NCBI GenBank assembly: GCA_021234155.1
Contig: JAJEKV010000027.1
Span: 10,368,716 to 10,432,715, forward strand
Reading direction: 5' to 3'
Length of the DNA: 64,000 nucleotides
Source of the DNA: Isoetes taiwanensis
Lineage: Eukaryota > Streptophyta > Lycopodiopsida > Isoetales > Isoetaceae
Position 1 is the first letter of the stretch; every line of letters begins with the position of its first letter. The notes under the pieces were generated by a model. That model was not told the DNA's origin. It saw only the letters and a list, made by a program, of their open reading frames with translations, and did no database searches. The position numbers were made by a program, and so were the translations under genes. Of the stretch, positions 11,073 through 21,586 are shown in pieces.

Positions 11073-14000
11073 TTACAAGTTCAACCACTTGAAAAACAGA
11101 CCACCATGAGCAGCAAAGAAGGGTGCAAACACCAGCGACTCTACAGCCATGAGCTTGATTAATATGTTCAAAGAAGGACCTGAGGTATCCTTCAGAGGAT
11201 CGCCAACGGTGTCACCAATTACAGCTGCTTTGTGTGCATCCGATCCCTTTGGACCAAGAGTTCTAGCATGTTCAGAAGCACCAGCCTGCAATGCATCACA
11301 ATAACAATTGTAAGAATAATGGGAGAACTAAACCTTCTCATTGCGTTAATACCTCAATGTATTTCTTTGCATTATCCCAAGCTCCTCCTGTATTTGATGC
11401 TGAGATAGCAATCTACACAGCAAACCAATAATAAGTCTCGTGAGAATAACATGGAAATTTATTATCACTTTCTTACCTGGACTCCAGATACCAAAGCACC
11501 AGCCAACAACCCAGCCAAAGTTTGTGAACCGAACAAAGTTCCAACAATCAGAGGTGTTAACATAACCAGGGCACCAGGTGGTATCATTTCCTTAAGAGAC
11601 GCGCTAGTTGATATCTCAACACATTTCTTGTAGTCTGGTTTAGCATGTCCTTCCATGAGACCAGGCATGGTGTTGAATTGTCTCCTCACTTCTTCAACCA
11701 TTGCCAATGCTGCTTTGCCAACACTTTTCATGGTCATTGCTGAGAACCAATATGGAAGCATGGCCCCAACAATTAATCCAACAAATTCCTTAGGCTGAAT
11801 AACATCAACCACTGCAATGCCAGCCCTACTGACAAAGGCGCCAAATAGAGCCAGAGACACCAAGGCTGCAGATCCAATAGCGAATCCCTGTCAAAATAAA
11901 TTCCAGCCACATATTAGATACCACGATTGACTGAGGAAGCATGCATAAATATTGTATCAAGCATCTACTACCTTTCCTATAGCTGCAGTGGTGTTTCCTG
12001 CAGCATCTAATGCATCTGTCCTCTCACGAATAGAGTGGCTCATACCAGCCATCTCAGCAATGCCACCAGCATTGTCACTGATTGGACCATATGCATCGAT
12101 GGCAAGTCCAGTGGCAAGTGTGCTGAGCATTCCAAGAGCAGCAACAGCAATTCCATACATGGCAGCTAAGCTGAAGCTCAGGAAAATGGCTATAGCAATA
12201 GCAAAAACTGGAATGATGACAGATTTATAGCCCAAAGCAAGTCCAAAAATAATGTTAGTAGCAGCACCAGTCTTGCAAGAGTCTGCAACATCCTGGACAG
12301 GTCTGGAAGACACAAATTTCCATTACAAACCAACCGTGGGTATAAAGCGCTGCTTGAGAGCTCAGTTCCAGATTATAAAGTTACCTGTATGCGTTACTTG
12401 TAAAATACTCTGTAGTATAGCCAATGATAAGGCCAGCCCAAAGCCCGGAACCAACGCAGAAAAACAGTTGCCTGTCATTCACAAGAAAAAACATATCAGC
12501 ATCAAAAAGGAGGGGAAAAGGAGTAAATAAGTTTCAAAAATGTGGAAAGCTAACCAGTTCTTGACTTCTTTAGGTCCATGTCCAACCACGTTGATGGTGA
12601 AAGTGCTTGGCAGGGCAAGGTAGCACACTACAGCAATACCAATTGTCATAAGAACGGTGGAAATAATCAACTGTCTCTTCAAGGATGGTTCAATTTGCTT
12701 GACAGTTCTAATGTGGAAGATGTCAGTAGCAAAAAGAGTAGTAATCAAACAAACAACTATCCCCATGGAACTAATGAGCAGCGGGAAGCTCATGGCAACA
12801 AAGTTTCTTTCAATTCCGAAAGAAGAGATTGATGACACCACGAGGGCTGCACAAGAGGACTCTGCAAAAGATCCAAACAGATCTGCACCCATGCCAGCAA
12901 TATCACCAACATTGTCCCCCACGTTATCTGCAATCACCTGTATTTACAAGCACAAAAGCTATGAGATAGAACTTAAAAGAAGAGAATATATATTGAAAGA
13001 GAGAAACTGAATCTTACAGCAGGGTTCCTAGGATCATCTTCTGGAATACCCCTCTCCACCTTGCCAACAAGATCAGCTCCAACATCTGCGGCCTTTGTGT
13101 AGATTCCACCACCAACACGACCAAATAGAGCAACAGAGGAACCGCCAAGACCATAACCAGTAATAGACTCATATAATCCTTCCCAATCAGATCCGAAATA
13201 CAGCTTGAAGAGGACAATTGTAATGAACAATACAAGCAGACCATTGGCAGCAAGTAAAAAGCCCATTACTGATCCAGAACGGAATGCCACGATAAAAGCA
13301 CTTCCGACACCTTTTCTGGCCTCGAGGGTGGTCCTCGCATTGGCATATGTGGCTATTTTCATCCCCAAAAATCCAGAGAGGGTGGAAGTAAGAGCACCCA
13401 AAATGAACGCAATTGTGCTGAACAGTGCATTTGCCAACGCAGAAGCACATTCTTCGGAGGGATCAGTTTTGCAGGGCTGCTTCTTTGTGCTAAACCCATT
13501 AACGGAACCCAGGAACAGGAATATGAAGATGGAGAAAACAGCCATAAACGCCCCCAGATATTGGTACTCCGTGAGAAGGAAAGATTGAGCTCCTGCAAGT
13601 AACAAACGTCCGGAAACATGATTTCCAACCTTACGAGAAAGAAATTCGAAATCTTATGTCTAGAATTGCATTACAATATTTTACATCTTGTAAAAGGTCA
13701 AGATAGTAAAATTATTCTAAACATAGCAAAAGAAATGTTCTGAGACACAAAACGACGGGCAACAATAAACAACTCGGGATCTACACGCAAAAGCAGGCTT
13801 ATTGCACGTCGCGACATACACGAATCTAGGTAACGCCAGATCCTAATAAAAGACAGCAACAGAACGTCTCTAGCTTGGATTTGAAACTCAGACTTTGGAA
13901 CAAATAGATCTGCTGTGCTACTTGCAGCTCAGCATACACAAAGACACACAGATCTGGCAAGCAATAGCATATAATATATATCAAAGATTCAATTTTTGCA

Positions 14001-14412
14001 TCGAAGCTCTACAAACAAAATAATCAGAAATCTGTAACAGTACTTCATAACACGGAGCCTTGTAACAAACTCACTGTACACAATGGACTAATCTCTGTAT
14101 CAAACCGAACTAAAATCTAGAAAAAACGATGACAATGTATCAAAAGCTCGCAAAACCCAGGGAGTGCCAGATCTACGACATACCTTCCGAGATAGCTTGT
14201 TGAATCTCAGCGCACTTCTCGACAACATCTTCGTCTTCAGCTCCCTCTTCAAGCAAGTGCTCGCTGTAGCCATTGCTAGGGGAATGCTTGCGGCCTTTAA
14301 CTGAGACCTTGGAAACAATCCACCATTGCAAGAGAGCAAATGCGATACCAATAACGGCAGAAACTGGAATCAAAATCTCGGCCAAACGAGCGGACAGAAT
14401 TGTGGTCGCCAT
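11073..14412 (-). CDS. Vacuolar-type H+-translocating inorganic pyrophosphatase (type I, K+-dependent)
   Basis: Eight exons join into 2,289 coding bases (762 residues): 14,412-14,184; 13,592-13,018; 12,937-12,555; 12,471-12,385; 12,302-11,972; 11,887-11,477; 11,412-11,353; 11,285-11,073. Every intron has GT...AG ends and phases match. The length fits the plant family (about 760-770). The enzyme hydrolyses pyrophosphate and pumps protons into the vacuole. The substrate motif [11 protein letters not shown] lies near residues 246-256 (D-x7-K-x-E), followed by DNVGDNVGD near 272-280; the second acidic site DTVGDPLKD is in the last exon. GNTTAAIGK carries the alanine typical of K+-dependent type I enzymes. 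Many hydrophobic segments fit a polytopic membrane protein. No stop or frameshift was found, so it is probably functional. Start is the ATG of [14 protein letters not shown], matching the family N-terminus. The pogo-like transposon lies about 525 bp beyond the stop codon. Confidence 0.97.
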
Positions 14413-17400
14413 AGCCGAGTTCCGGCGATGCTCTGCTCTGCATACAGAAGGCGTGTGTGCTTGAAAATAAACGGGACTGCAAGGTACCAGAAATACGCCC
14501 GAATATACCAATACGTATATCTCATAACGTATATTTAATATTATTCACCGTACCCGATAATGGCGGTCCGCAGTTTTGGACTCACGTCCTCCTTTTACGG
14601 TCCCATTTACCGGGGGCATTAAATAATTTTCTATTTTAGTTTCTTATCTTTGGCCACCATTTGTTTATTTTTTCTTATTTTATGGGTTGCCCTTCTGCCC
14701 ATGCAAAAGAATTTAGAATCTGGGCACCAAGGGAACAGTGATATACGCTCTATGGAATACTAGCAACATATATTGAGTTCGATTATCAAGTTTTAGTAGC
14801 CCTGGACCCCTATGATGGAACAAGACATCTAGAGATAGTGTCGTGGCCAGATCGCAGCCGTTGGAGATGACATCTCATGGAATCACCAACGAATCGCAAC
14901 CATTGCAGATGCCATCTCCTCGGATTTTCCAAGGTAAAAATATCTCGCGTCCCTATGAGATTAGGGATACTGGTGTACCAACTATGTCTCAGTCTTCCCT
15001 AAACCTATGGAGACATGGAGTTTCCATGATGCACAAATTAGTGTCTAAGATGGATTGATCTTTGGATGGGGATGATACCCATGTAAAGTTGTGTAAATTA
15101 CCATCTAAGATGGGTTGATCTTAGGAGGGGAGGTATTCCCACAATGCCACCCAATCACCCCATGGATATACGCCCCAGCGATTCATACAATCTTTACCCA
15201 CCACCTTGGAAACGGTTACTCTCGGTACAATATCCCTACTTCTTCTTGTTGGGATAGAACGCATAACACGAACTCTAGGAACAAGATGCATAGATCCTCG
15301 TAGATTTAGAACACACACTACCTCCCCACCAAAGAAAAAGATTAATTAAGTTCACTTGCATATCTTTACTAGATAAGATGAATGGGAGAAAAACTGGCGG
15401 CCGAAACATCCTGAAGCTGTCAATTTAGCGTGCCCACCTTACTTTTTATATGTCCTCACACTATCAAACAGATAATAAACACATGTTCTAATTTTATGAT
15501 TGGCCAATTAGGTGTGTGTAATTCCATAGCATCTTATCTTCTTTACATACGGGGATCGTGGGCACTAGAGACAACTTAATCTTAGGTATGCTCACTTGCT
15601 GGGTTGTCTGATATTCTCCACCTCCCAAGTAATATCCTTGGATTTTGGTGGCAATGAGTGGCTACAATGTAGTGCTTATCAGCTTCTATTGGCAAACGAG
15701 TGGCTTCATTATCATGGCCTATCTCTGTTATCATCCAGTTCTTGCTCTGTTTTCCCCTTCTGTTGCCTATAAGGTATAGCTTGCCCCAGGCTGCTACTAT
15801 TTGGTTTACATGTTGAAGCCTGTTTGGTTTACATGTTGAAGCTATCCATAGAGAAACAATGCCAATTACACGTCTGATTTTGATTCTCACATTGCTATTT
15901 ATAATCCAATTGCTTGTTTTGCTTTTATATTAGTTAAATTTGCTTGCCTCCTGTGTCAAATATCAAGAGTGTGTAGATTGTATAATTTGACACTTCCACA
16001 CGTTGGCATGTGCAATATATGACTTTTCTACATTTGACAACAATTAGTACATGCCTAGTTGACGGAGTTCTTGGTATGGTTTAGTGCACCCTTGACAATG
16101 TTTCCTTGACTTGTGTTTACAATACTCTTTAACTTGACACGATTCCAAAATTGACCGTACATTACATGTTATGGCTTTTATTTTTGGAGGTGTGGAATAT
16201 TACACACTTCAACTTTTTCAGCTTGTCTTTATCTTCCTTTAGAAGGGCGCTCTTTTCCTCCTTGCTCTTTATTCCCGTCCTCCTATGATTTTCTTGGAAG
16301 TTGTGATTGCTCTTATAATGATATATGTGCCAGTGCGTGAGCCTATTTTTACATACATGGAATAATAATTGAACCTTATAGATCAAATGTGTTATCCTAT
16401 CGGCTCTTGTGTGTCAAGGGAGAGTTCCTTGTTTTTTTTATTTTGTTATCATTATTGGTGCAGTACTTATCAGTACAGGTGGATACTAATAACTAGTTAT
16501 CAATATTACCCATATAAGCCCAATAATGTGGCTATCAGTCTTTGCCTCAGCTGATAACCAAAAATACGTTGCCTCGGATGTACAGTCATGATCGCGCACT
16601 TTTGATTATTAGCCTCGGCCAGACCAATAATCTTACCTTGTCGCATTATGCAAGTGGACATTTATAAGGATTGCATTAGAAAAACAAAAGAAACCCATGA
16701 TTTCAGAATGGTGTGACAATTGTTAAGAGAAGGTTCAGGATATACGAACTATCAACATTAAACAAGGTGCTGCGCACAGAGGGTTGCCTTCCAGTTTGAT
16801 GTGGGTAAAGTGGCTTAAATCTAACCGTGTAGAATGAGAATTTGTACTTCGAAGCCCCCATCATAACTGCCGACTCAATGATTAAACTAAAGTTGACCCA
16901 TGGGCATGTTCTTAGAGGCCCATCCACAAGTGCCCTTTGATCTAATTATGTATGTGACTGAGTAGTTGAGTGTGGTTTGAACAGTAAGCATGCTCGATTT
17001 CTGTAGGCGAAGAAGTAGATTTTTTTTAATATACCTACAATGTGCAGGGATGTGGATTTGTGGATACAATATTTTGATGACAGGGGGAGGCGTAGACTAT
17101 AGTTTTGCATGTGTGGAAAATATTGAGGTGATGAGATCAGCATATGAAATCTACCAAATAGTATTAACCTGAACTTTGTGCAGCCAATGCTTTTTGATCC
17201 TCTGGCACATGGTAAGCCTATAGGCAGTCATGTTGTCAATGCAAAACTTGTGTCATGCAGTGTTTTTGTGAGTAGGATTTTGAGCATGTGTATGTAGTAT
17301 TGTAAATATGCAAGATTTGAGGATGTGAACTATGTATTTCATAGTATATTCAGACACAAGTCCAAATCTCATGGAATGATATAAAAACAGCTTCATGTGC

Positions 17401-17682
17401 ATATGTGAAAGATGTTCTCAATCATATTATTTGAGGTTGTGTAAATAAGAAGTGCATTTACTCGTCGCATTAGTGCTCAAGCTATAGAACTTAGGTTCTT
17501 TATTTCATAAAATTGTATGTGAAGCCATAGGCTCATGCATGTAACTTATTTTGTTGCATAGGGAAAGAGTAGGTTATCTTCGGAACTTTGAATTTGACCT
17601 ATTTTAGACTTTCTAAACAATACATATGGTGTTTGTTCAGTAAATTTAGATTATATATTTTTTGAATACGTGACGAATGAAG
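14413..17682. other. Upstream flank of the pyrophosphatase and non-coding DNA
   Basis: The first 100-150 bases are the 5' untranslated region and promoter of the minus-strand pyrophosphatase gene, with an AT-rich AATATTAAATATACG block near 14,530 as a possible TATA region. Beyond that I see no gene. A 102-codon minus frame at 15,582-15,890 contains a doubled TTGGTTTACATGTTGAAG motif and matches nothing I know. Frames at 16,160-17,170 are short and unconvincing. Confidence 0.4.
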
Positions 17683-18438
17683 CTAGGCCCTGTCAAAGGC
17701 AATCATTTTGAGTCTATGGTTCAGCTCGAACGAGCATTTACCATGGCTCTTCGATACACTTTGGAGCAATGATCGAGGATCTGCATTCGTTGTAGCCAAT
17801 GCCCCTCCTAATGGATAACCAAGGAATTTGTCAAGCAATGCTCCCACCATTGTCACATTTAGTGTATTCCATCCAATATCAATATCACCGAACAATGTTA
17901 ACTCTTCTATCAGGTCGTCCTTCCCGCACTTCTCAAAGACCAGAACTTCAATTCTGCAACATCCTTTTCGCCACACCCATCTGCGATTAGCAAAACAAGG
18001 GAACATCCTATGTTCTTTCACCCCAACAATAACAACTAGAAGGTTGACGTGTATAGGTTGGTCATGGGGCATGCTTAACAGTGACCGAATGTTTGTCCCA
18101 TCTGTGGGCAATAAGGAAGCCAGAACTCCAGGCCTTTCAATGGATGCTACCTCAGTGTTCCTTAGAATCTTTATGGTGTTCACACAATCTTCAAACTCAT
18201 ACAACGGATTTCTCTTCCTTACACCAAAATTACGTATGGATATCTAAAAGCCTGGTATCAACACGGTTTGCAATTCCATGCCCTGTTCCTCGTCAGCAGT
18301 TACCGTGATTGTGTGCATTGCATGCTCGTCTACGACGTCCAAATTCAACACCCTGTAACTGTTAGATGTTGCTCGTAGCAAATTCCCATATTGGATTAGA
18401 ACGAACACATATATCTCGTTTCTAGGAGCAGGGAACAA
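17683..18438 (-). pseudogene. Unrecognised open frame with one internal stop
   Basis: A single minus-strand frame stays open from 18,438 to 17,683 (about 250 codons) except for one TAG at 18,244-18,246. It contains segments such as LNLDVVDEHAMHTITVTADE, LLSMPHDQPIHVNLLVVIVG and GALLDKFLGYPLGGAL. Composition is protein-like, with alternating hydrophobic strands, but I do not recognise a family. Its upstream end abuts the truncated LTR copy that begins at 18,450, so the 5' part may have been lost when that element arrived or rearranged. It could be a host gene relic or another part of the element. Confidence 0.35.
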
Positions 18439-18449
18439 ACAAGTTGATT

Positions 18450-18814
18450 CGCACGGGCCCTCCGTCTATCCCGCACTCTGAGATGATCGTAGTGCGGGAA
18501 GGGGACACGAAGGTGTCTTGCGTGCCCTTCCCCTATGGGCTCCTATCACAGCGGAAGCACAAACATCGTCAGAACTAGCAATACAATACAACATACTACC
18601 TCGAAGGGTAGCTCATCCACATATCCCTAGGTGCAAAGAACGTAATCATACGCCATAAGACATGAGAGCTCCTACCCGTGGCTCCGACACGTAAGGAAGT
18701 CGACTGACTGGATAGGCCTCAAAATAGAGCAGACCGAGTCATAACAATGGAGAGGGCTGGCATAAGACAATGGCTAGGGTTGACCACTCCATCCGCCCCT
18801 CCTGTGCATACTTT
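18450..18814 (-). repeat. Truncated 3' LTR copy (family A)
   Basis: Matches 23,970-24,334 with about six differences by eye. It lacks both the start of the LTR and the last 73 bases. The join at 18,814 passes straight from coding sequence of the last ORF into LTR sequence. Confidence 0.88.
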
Positions 18815-19183
18815 TGGTTGTCCGAAGTGTCTGATGAATTGGAGCTAGGTGGTGTTGGGGTCCTTCTGTTTCTCCTTTTTCTCTTTTTGTCTATGACATT
18901 TCCCTGATTGTCTTGCCCCTCCGGCTGTGGACCTTCCTCAATGCCTTGCTGAGGTAGTGGTGGAGGAGGTGGTGGTGCAGGTGCATATTCTTGGGCATTC
19001 ATCAACGGGGTGGCCCAGTGAATCAGCTGATGCATCTGATTCCTCATCTGGGTGAGCCTTGCGTTGATTGATTCCACCATCATTTCCTCGTAGTTGTCAT
19101 CTTGTTCACGTCCAAATAGGTTTCTGGGTACCCACGGGTGATGTCGGCCCTGGCCTTGGGAACCTGAGCCGGTGTTCCTTGCT
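18815..19183 (-). pseudogene. Unrecognised Pro/Gln-rich ORF, truncated at an LTR junction
   Basis: The frame begins after a splice-like TTGCAG at about 19,184 and reads through NLFGREQDDNYEEMMVES, ARLTQMRNQMHQLIHWA and a run of prolines to a basic KKRKRRNRR segment. It then enters LTR sequence at 18,814 and stops at 18,739. Short amphipathic helix plus proline and basic tracts resemble the N-terminal part of some Ty3/gypsy gag proteins, but this is weak. The rest of the protein is lost at the deletion junction. Confidence 0.35.
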
Positions 19184-19408
19184 GCAAGGATTAATCATCA
19201 ATACTTGTTATTTGGGTTACACATTAGTCATACTTGTTTACAATTGAATTGTTGTTAGGTACAAAAGAAATCATGTGAAAATTCCACTTACAAGTCAAGA
19301 TCATAGTAAGTCATTAATATATAGAAATACATTTCATGAATTACATGATAACATCTAAAAGAGAGAATGTTCACTATAGTTGAAATGACAACAAAACAAA
19401 TTTTTCCG

Positions 19409-20081
19409 TCATCGATGCCCCCTCATGGACTTGAAGAAGTTCTTGACGTTCTTGAGTCGTAGGCCTTTGCCGACGTTCTGCAAAATCCTTGCTGCCGATC
19501 CTCCTTCGAGTGCTCTTGCCATCTGGGGTGCGGGGAGTTCGGGTGCCGTTGCCGCTACTACTGACAAATGTGCATCCCTGAGGTGGCCCCTGGCGAAGTC
19601 GAGGCAGTGAAGAGATACAGATCTCTTGAAGAGGATGACATGATCCAATCCGTAGTCTAGTCTGGCGTGCTGCCCAAAACCAGAGAGGGCTATGAGGAGC
19701 GCGACAGACTCTTCTCCTCTTGGGCTAAACTCCTTGTGGAATACTATCATCTGCCCTTGGCTAAGGGCGGGAAGATAGTATCGAAGCGCCTTGCCCTTCC
19801 CCGCGATGTTGGAACCTGTGCCTTTTTCTGCCAGCCGCTTCCCCATAGGTTTCTAGTGCTATGAGGTCTTCGTGGTCCATCCACATTGTGGTAGCGTTCT
19901 CCAAGTTGATGTTGGCGTGTGCCTCACGCGAGCTCCGGGAACGGACTGGTCGGCTAGAGCTTGGACCTCTTCCTGGCTTATACAATCTGCTTTGTATCTG
20001 CTGGAACTCCTCCTCTGGGATGATGGGTTCTTGATTCCGATAGATCTCCCTTATCTGCTGATAAGCCTCTATATCCGACAT
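19409..20081 (-). pseudogene. Unrecognised ORF3/ORF4 of the family A element
   Basis: Frame 20,081-19,761 (106 codons, starts MSDIEAYQQIREIY) and frame 19,846-19,409 (145 codons, with LRYYLPALSQGQMIVFHKEF) overlap in different phases. They probably were one protein: the first frame is sensible to about 19,850, and the second frame takes over with MGKRLAEKGTG. This suggests a single frameshift. Whether ORF2 and ORF3 were joined by a programmed frameshift at the 13-base overlap near 20,070 or are separate is unclear. No family is recognised. Confidence 0.4.
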
Positions 20082-20830
20082 TGTTTCTCCGGCGTAGGAG
20101 TGTCGCTCCGATAGTTCCCTTGGAATTTCCTGGTAGGAGTAGTCGATGAAGTCGCTGCCCTGCTCTTGTGCAACACTGGTGACAGGGCTGTGATGCCAAT
20201 TGGCGGTTCGAAATCTCGCCTTAATGTGCCTTCTTGTCTAGCTATTCGCCTTTCCATCCTCCTTGCTTCTCTCATCTCCCAACTTGGGTTCTCCTCCCCT
20301 TGCTGCTCGTAGTCTTGCTCAATCTGCAGCATCGGTGTTCCTGAGGTCGCGCCATAATACTCGTACTCTGTAGAGTCGATCTCATGGATGCTGATCTGCT
20401 CCCTTCGGGTGTCGAGAGGTGCTAAATCTAAGGGCTGAATTGAGGGCTCTCCTGCCTTGTTGATTGACTTATACTGCATGAACAAAGCTAAGGCTGCAGG
20501 AGCTGAGAGGTATCTATGCCTATTATGTTTGCAGGTCATATAGTCAGGCATGGGTCTAGTCCTATCCCACAGCTTGCTTTTGGATCCTCCTCCTAAGGCT
20601 TGGCTAAGCGAGTCTAGGGATACCCATTTCCCTCCCCTAGGCAGCAAGCTAACTTCCCAGGGTAGGACCTGCTGGTCGTATTGGCAGATGATATCAGTGT
20701 AGAAGGGAGTTCTGGTCAATGTTGCATGAAGATCAAAGAGGTGGTCAAAGACATGGAAGGCTTGTTCGGCAGGAAAATCACTGATATGATTTGCAGCATC
20801 ATACCATCTGATGAAGCTAGAAGGCGCCAT
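20069..20830 (-). CDS. Unrecognised ORF2 of the family A element
   Basis: About 253 codons from the ATG of MAPSSFIRWYDAAN at 20,830 (an in-frame ATG 33 bases upstream is also possible). The first 130 residues look globular, with aromatic and hydrophobic blocks such as EQAFHVFDHLFDLHATL and LPWEVSLLPRGGKWVSLD. The second half is charged and low-complexity (YEQQGEENPSWEMREARRME). I do not recognise a family; it is neither a protease nor a reverse transcriptase, and a gag-like or accessory role is only a guess. Its end overlaps the next frame: PEKQCRI-stop overlaps an ATG of the following ORF by 13 bases. Confidence 0.5.
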   Translation of the reverse strand: MAPSSFIRWYDAANHISDFPAEQAFHVFDHLFDLHATLTRTPFYTDIICQYDQQVLPWEVSLLPRGGKWVSLDSLSQALGGGSKSKLWDRTRPMPDYMTCKHNRHRYLSAPAALALFMQYKSINKAGEPSIQPLDLAPLDTRREQISIHEIDSTEYEYYGATSGTPMLQIEQDYEQQGEENPSWEMREARRMERRIARQEGTLRRDFEPPIGITALSPVLHKSRAATSSTTPTRKFQGNYRSDTPTPEKQCRI

Positions 20831-21118
20831 GAAGCAGAGATGGATGTAGAAAATAGTTTGCAAAGATCAATGGAAGACTGAAAAATTGCCTAGGATGCTA
20901 AGAGCGATTCTGAGGAAGGAAAAATGACAAATGGACCCCCTTTTATAGACTATGGTCTGCCTCGGGTTTCGTGCACAAGGTTTTTGATGAAAAAAACTTT
21001 TATTCAAGGGTTATAGGTGTCCAAATGAGCTACCATGAAGTGCAAATCTAAGCAAAGCAAAGCAAGAAACACTACATGGCAGGTTGTTGGGTCAAATTAG
21101 GCCAAAAAGGGCCAAATC

Positions 21119-21384
21119 GGAAGGGTTCGCGCGAAATTGCGTTTCGAAGCGGCTGGAAGTGGTTTTGGCGCGGACCCTTCCGGTTTCGCAATTTTGAAGC
21201 TAATTTGACAAATTTTTGAGGTTTAGAAGATCCTAACATGACTAACTGATCAATTCTAGCCTAGCCTGCAACTTTTCCTGAGCAAAATTGACGTCCAGAA
21301 GACCAAATTGGAAGGGTTCGCGCGAAATCGCCTTCCGAGGCGCCTGGAAGTGGTTTTGGCGCGGACCCTTCCGGTTTCGCCAAT
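21119..21384. repeat. Two tandem GC-rich hairpin units between ORF1 and ORF2
   Basis: Unit 1 (21,119-21,195) and unit 2 (21,310-21,384) share GGAAGGGTTCGCGCGAAAT, CTGGAAGTGGTTTTGGCGCG and GACCCTTCCGGTTTCGC. In each, GGAAGGGTTCGCGC pairs with GCGCGGACCCTTCC with one mismatch (14-bp arms). In unit 1 a second pair, GAAATTGCG (21,133-21,141) with CGCAATTTT (21,187-21,195), is interleaved with the first, the arrangement of an H-type pseudoknot. Confidence 0.75.
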
Positions 21385-21586
21385 TTTGATCAAAAAAATA
21401 ATTTGGTTGATTAGGATTATGGTAATTAGATTATTACAAGATCAATGCAAAAAGTTTTAGTACAATCTGACTTATCTAACTATATTTTCATACCAAATTG
21501 TCATTAATTTTTCAAGGACAAGGGAACTATTTTTATAGAAAACAGTTAAAGTTACATTAAAATTATAATTACAAAATTAGGAGGAC

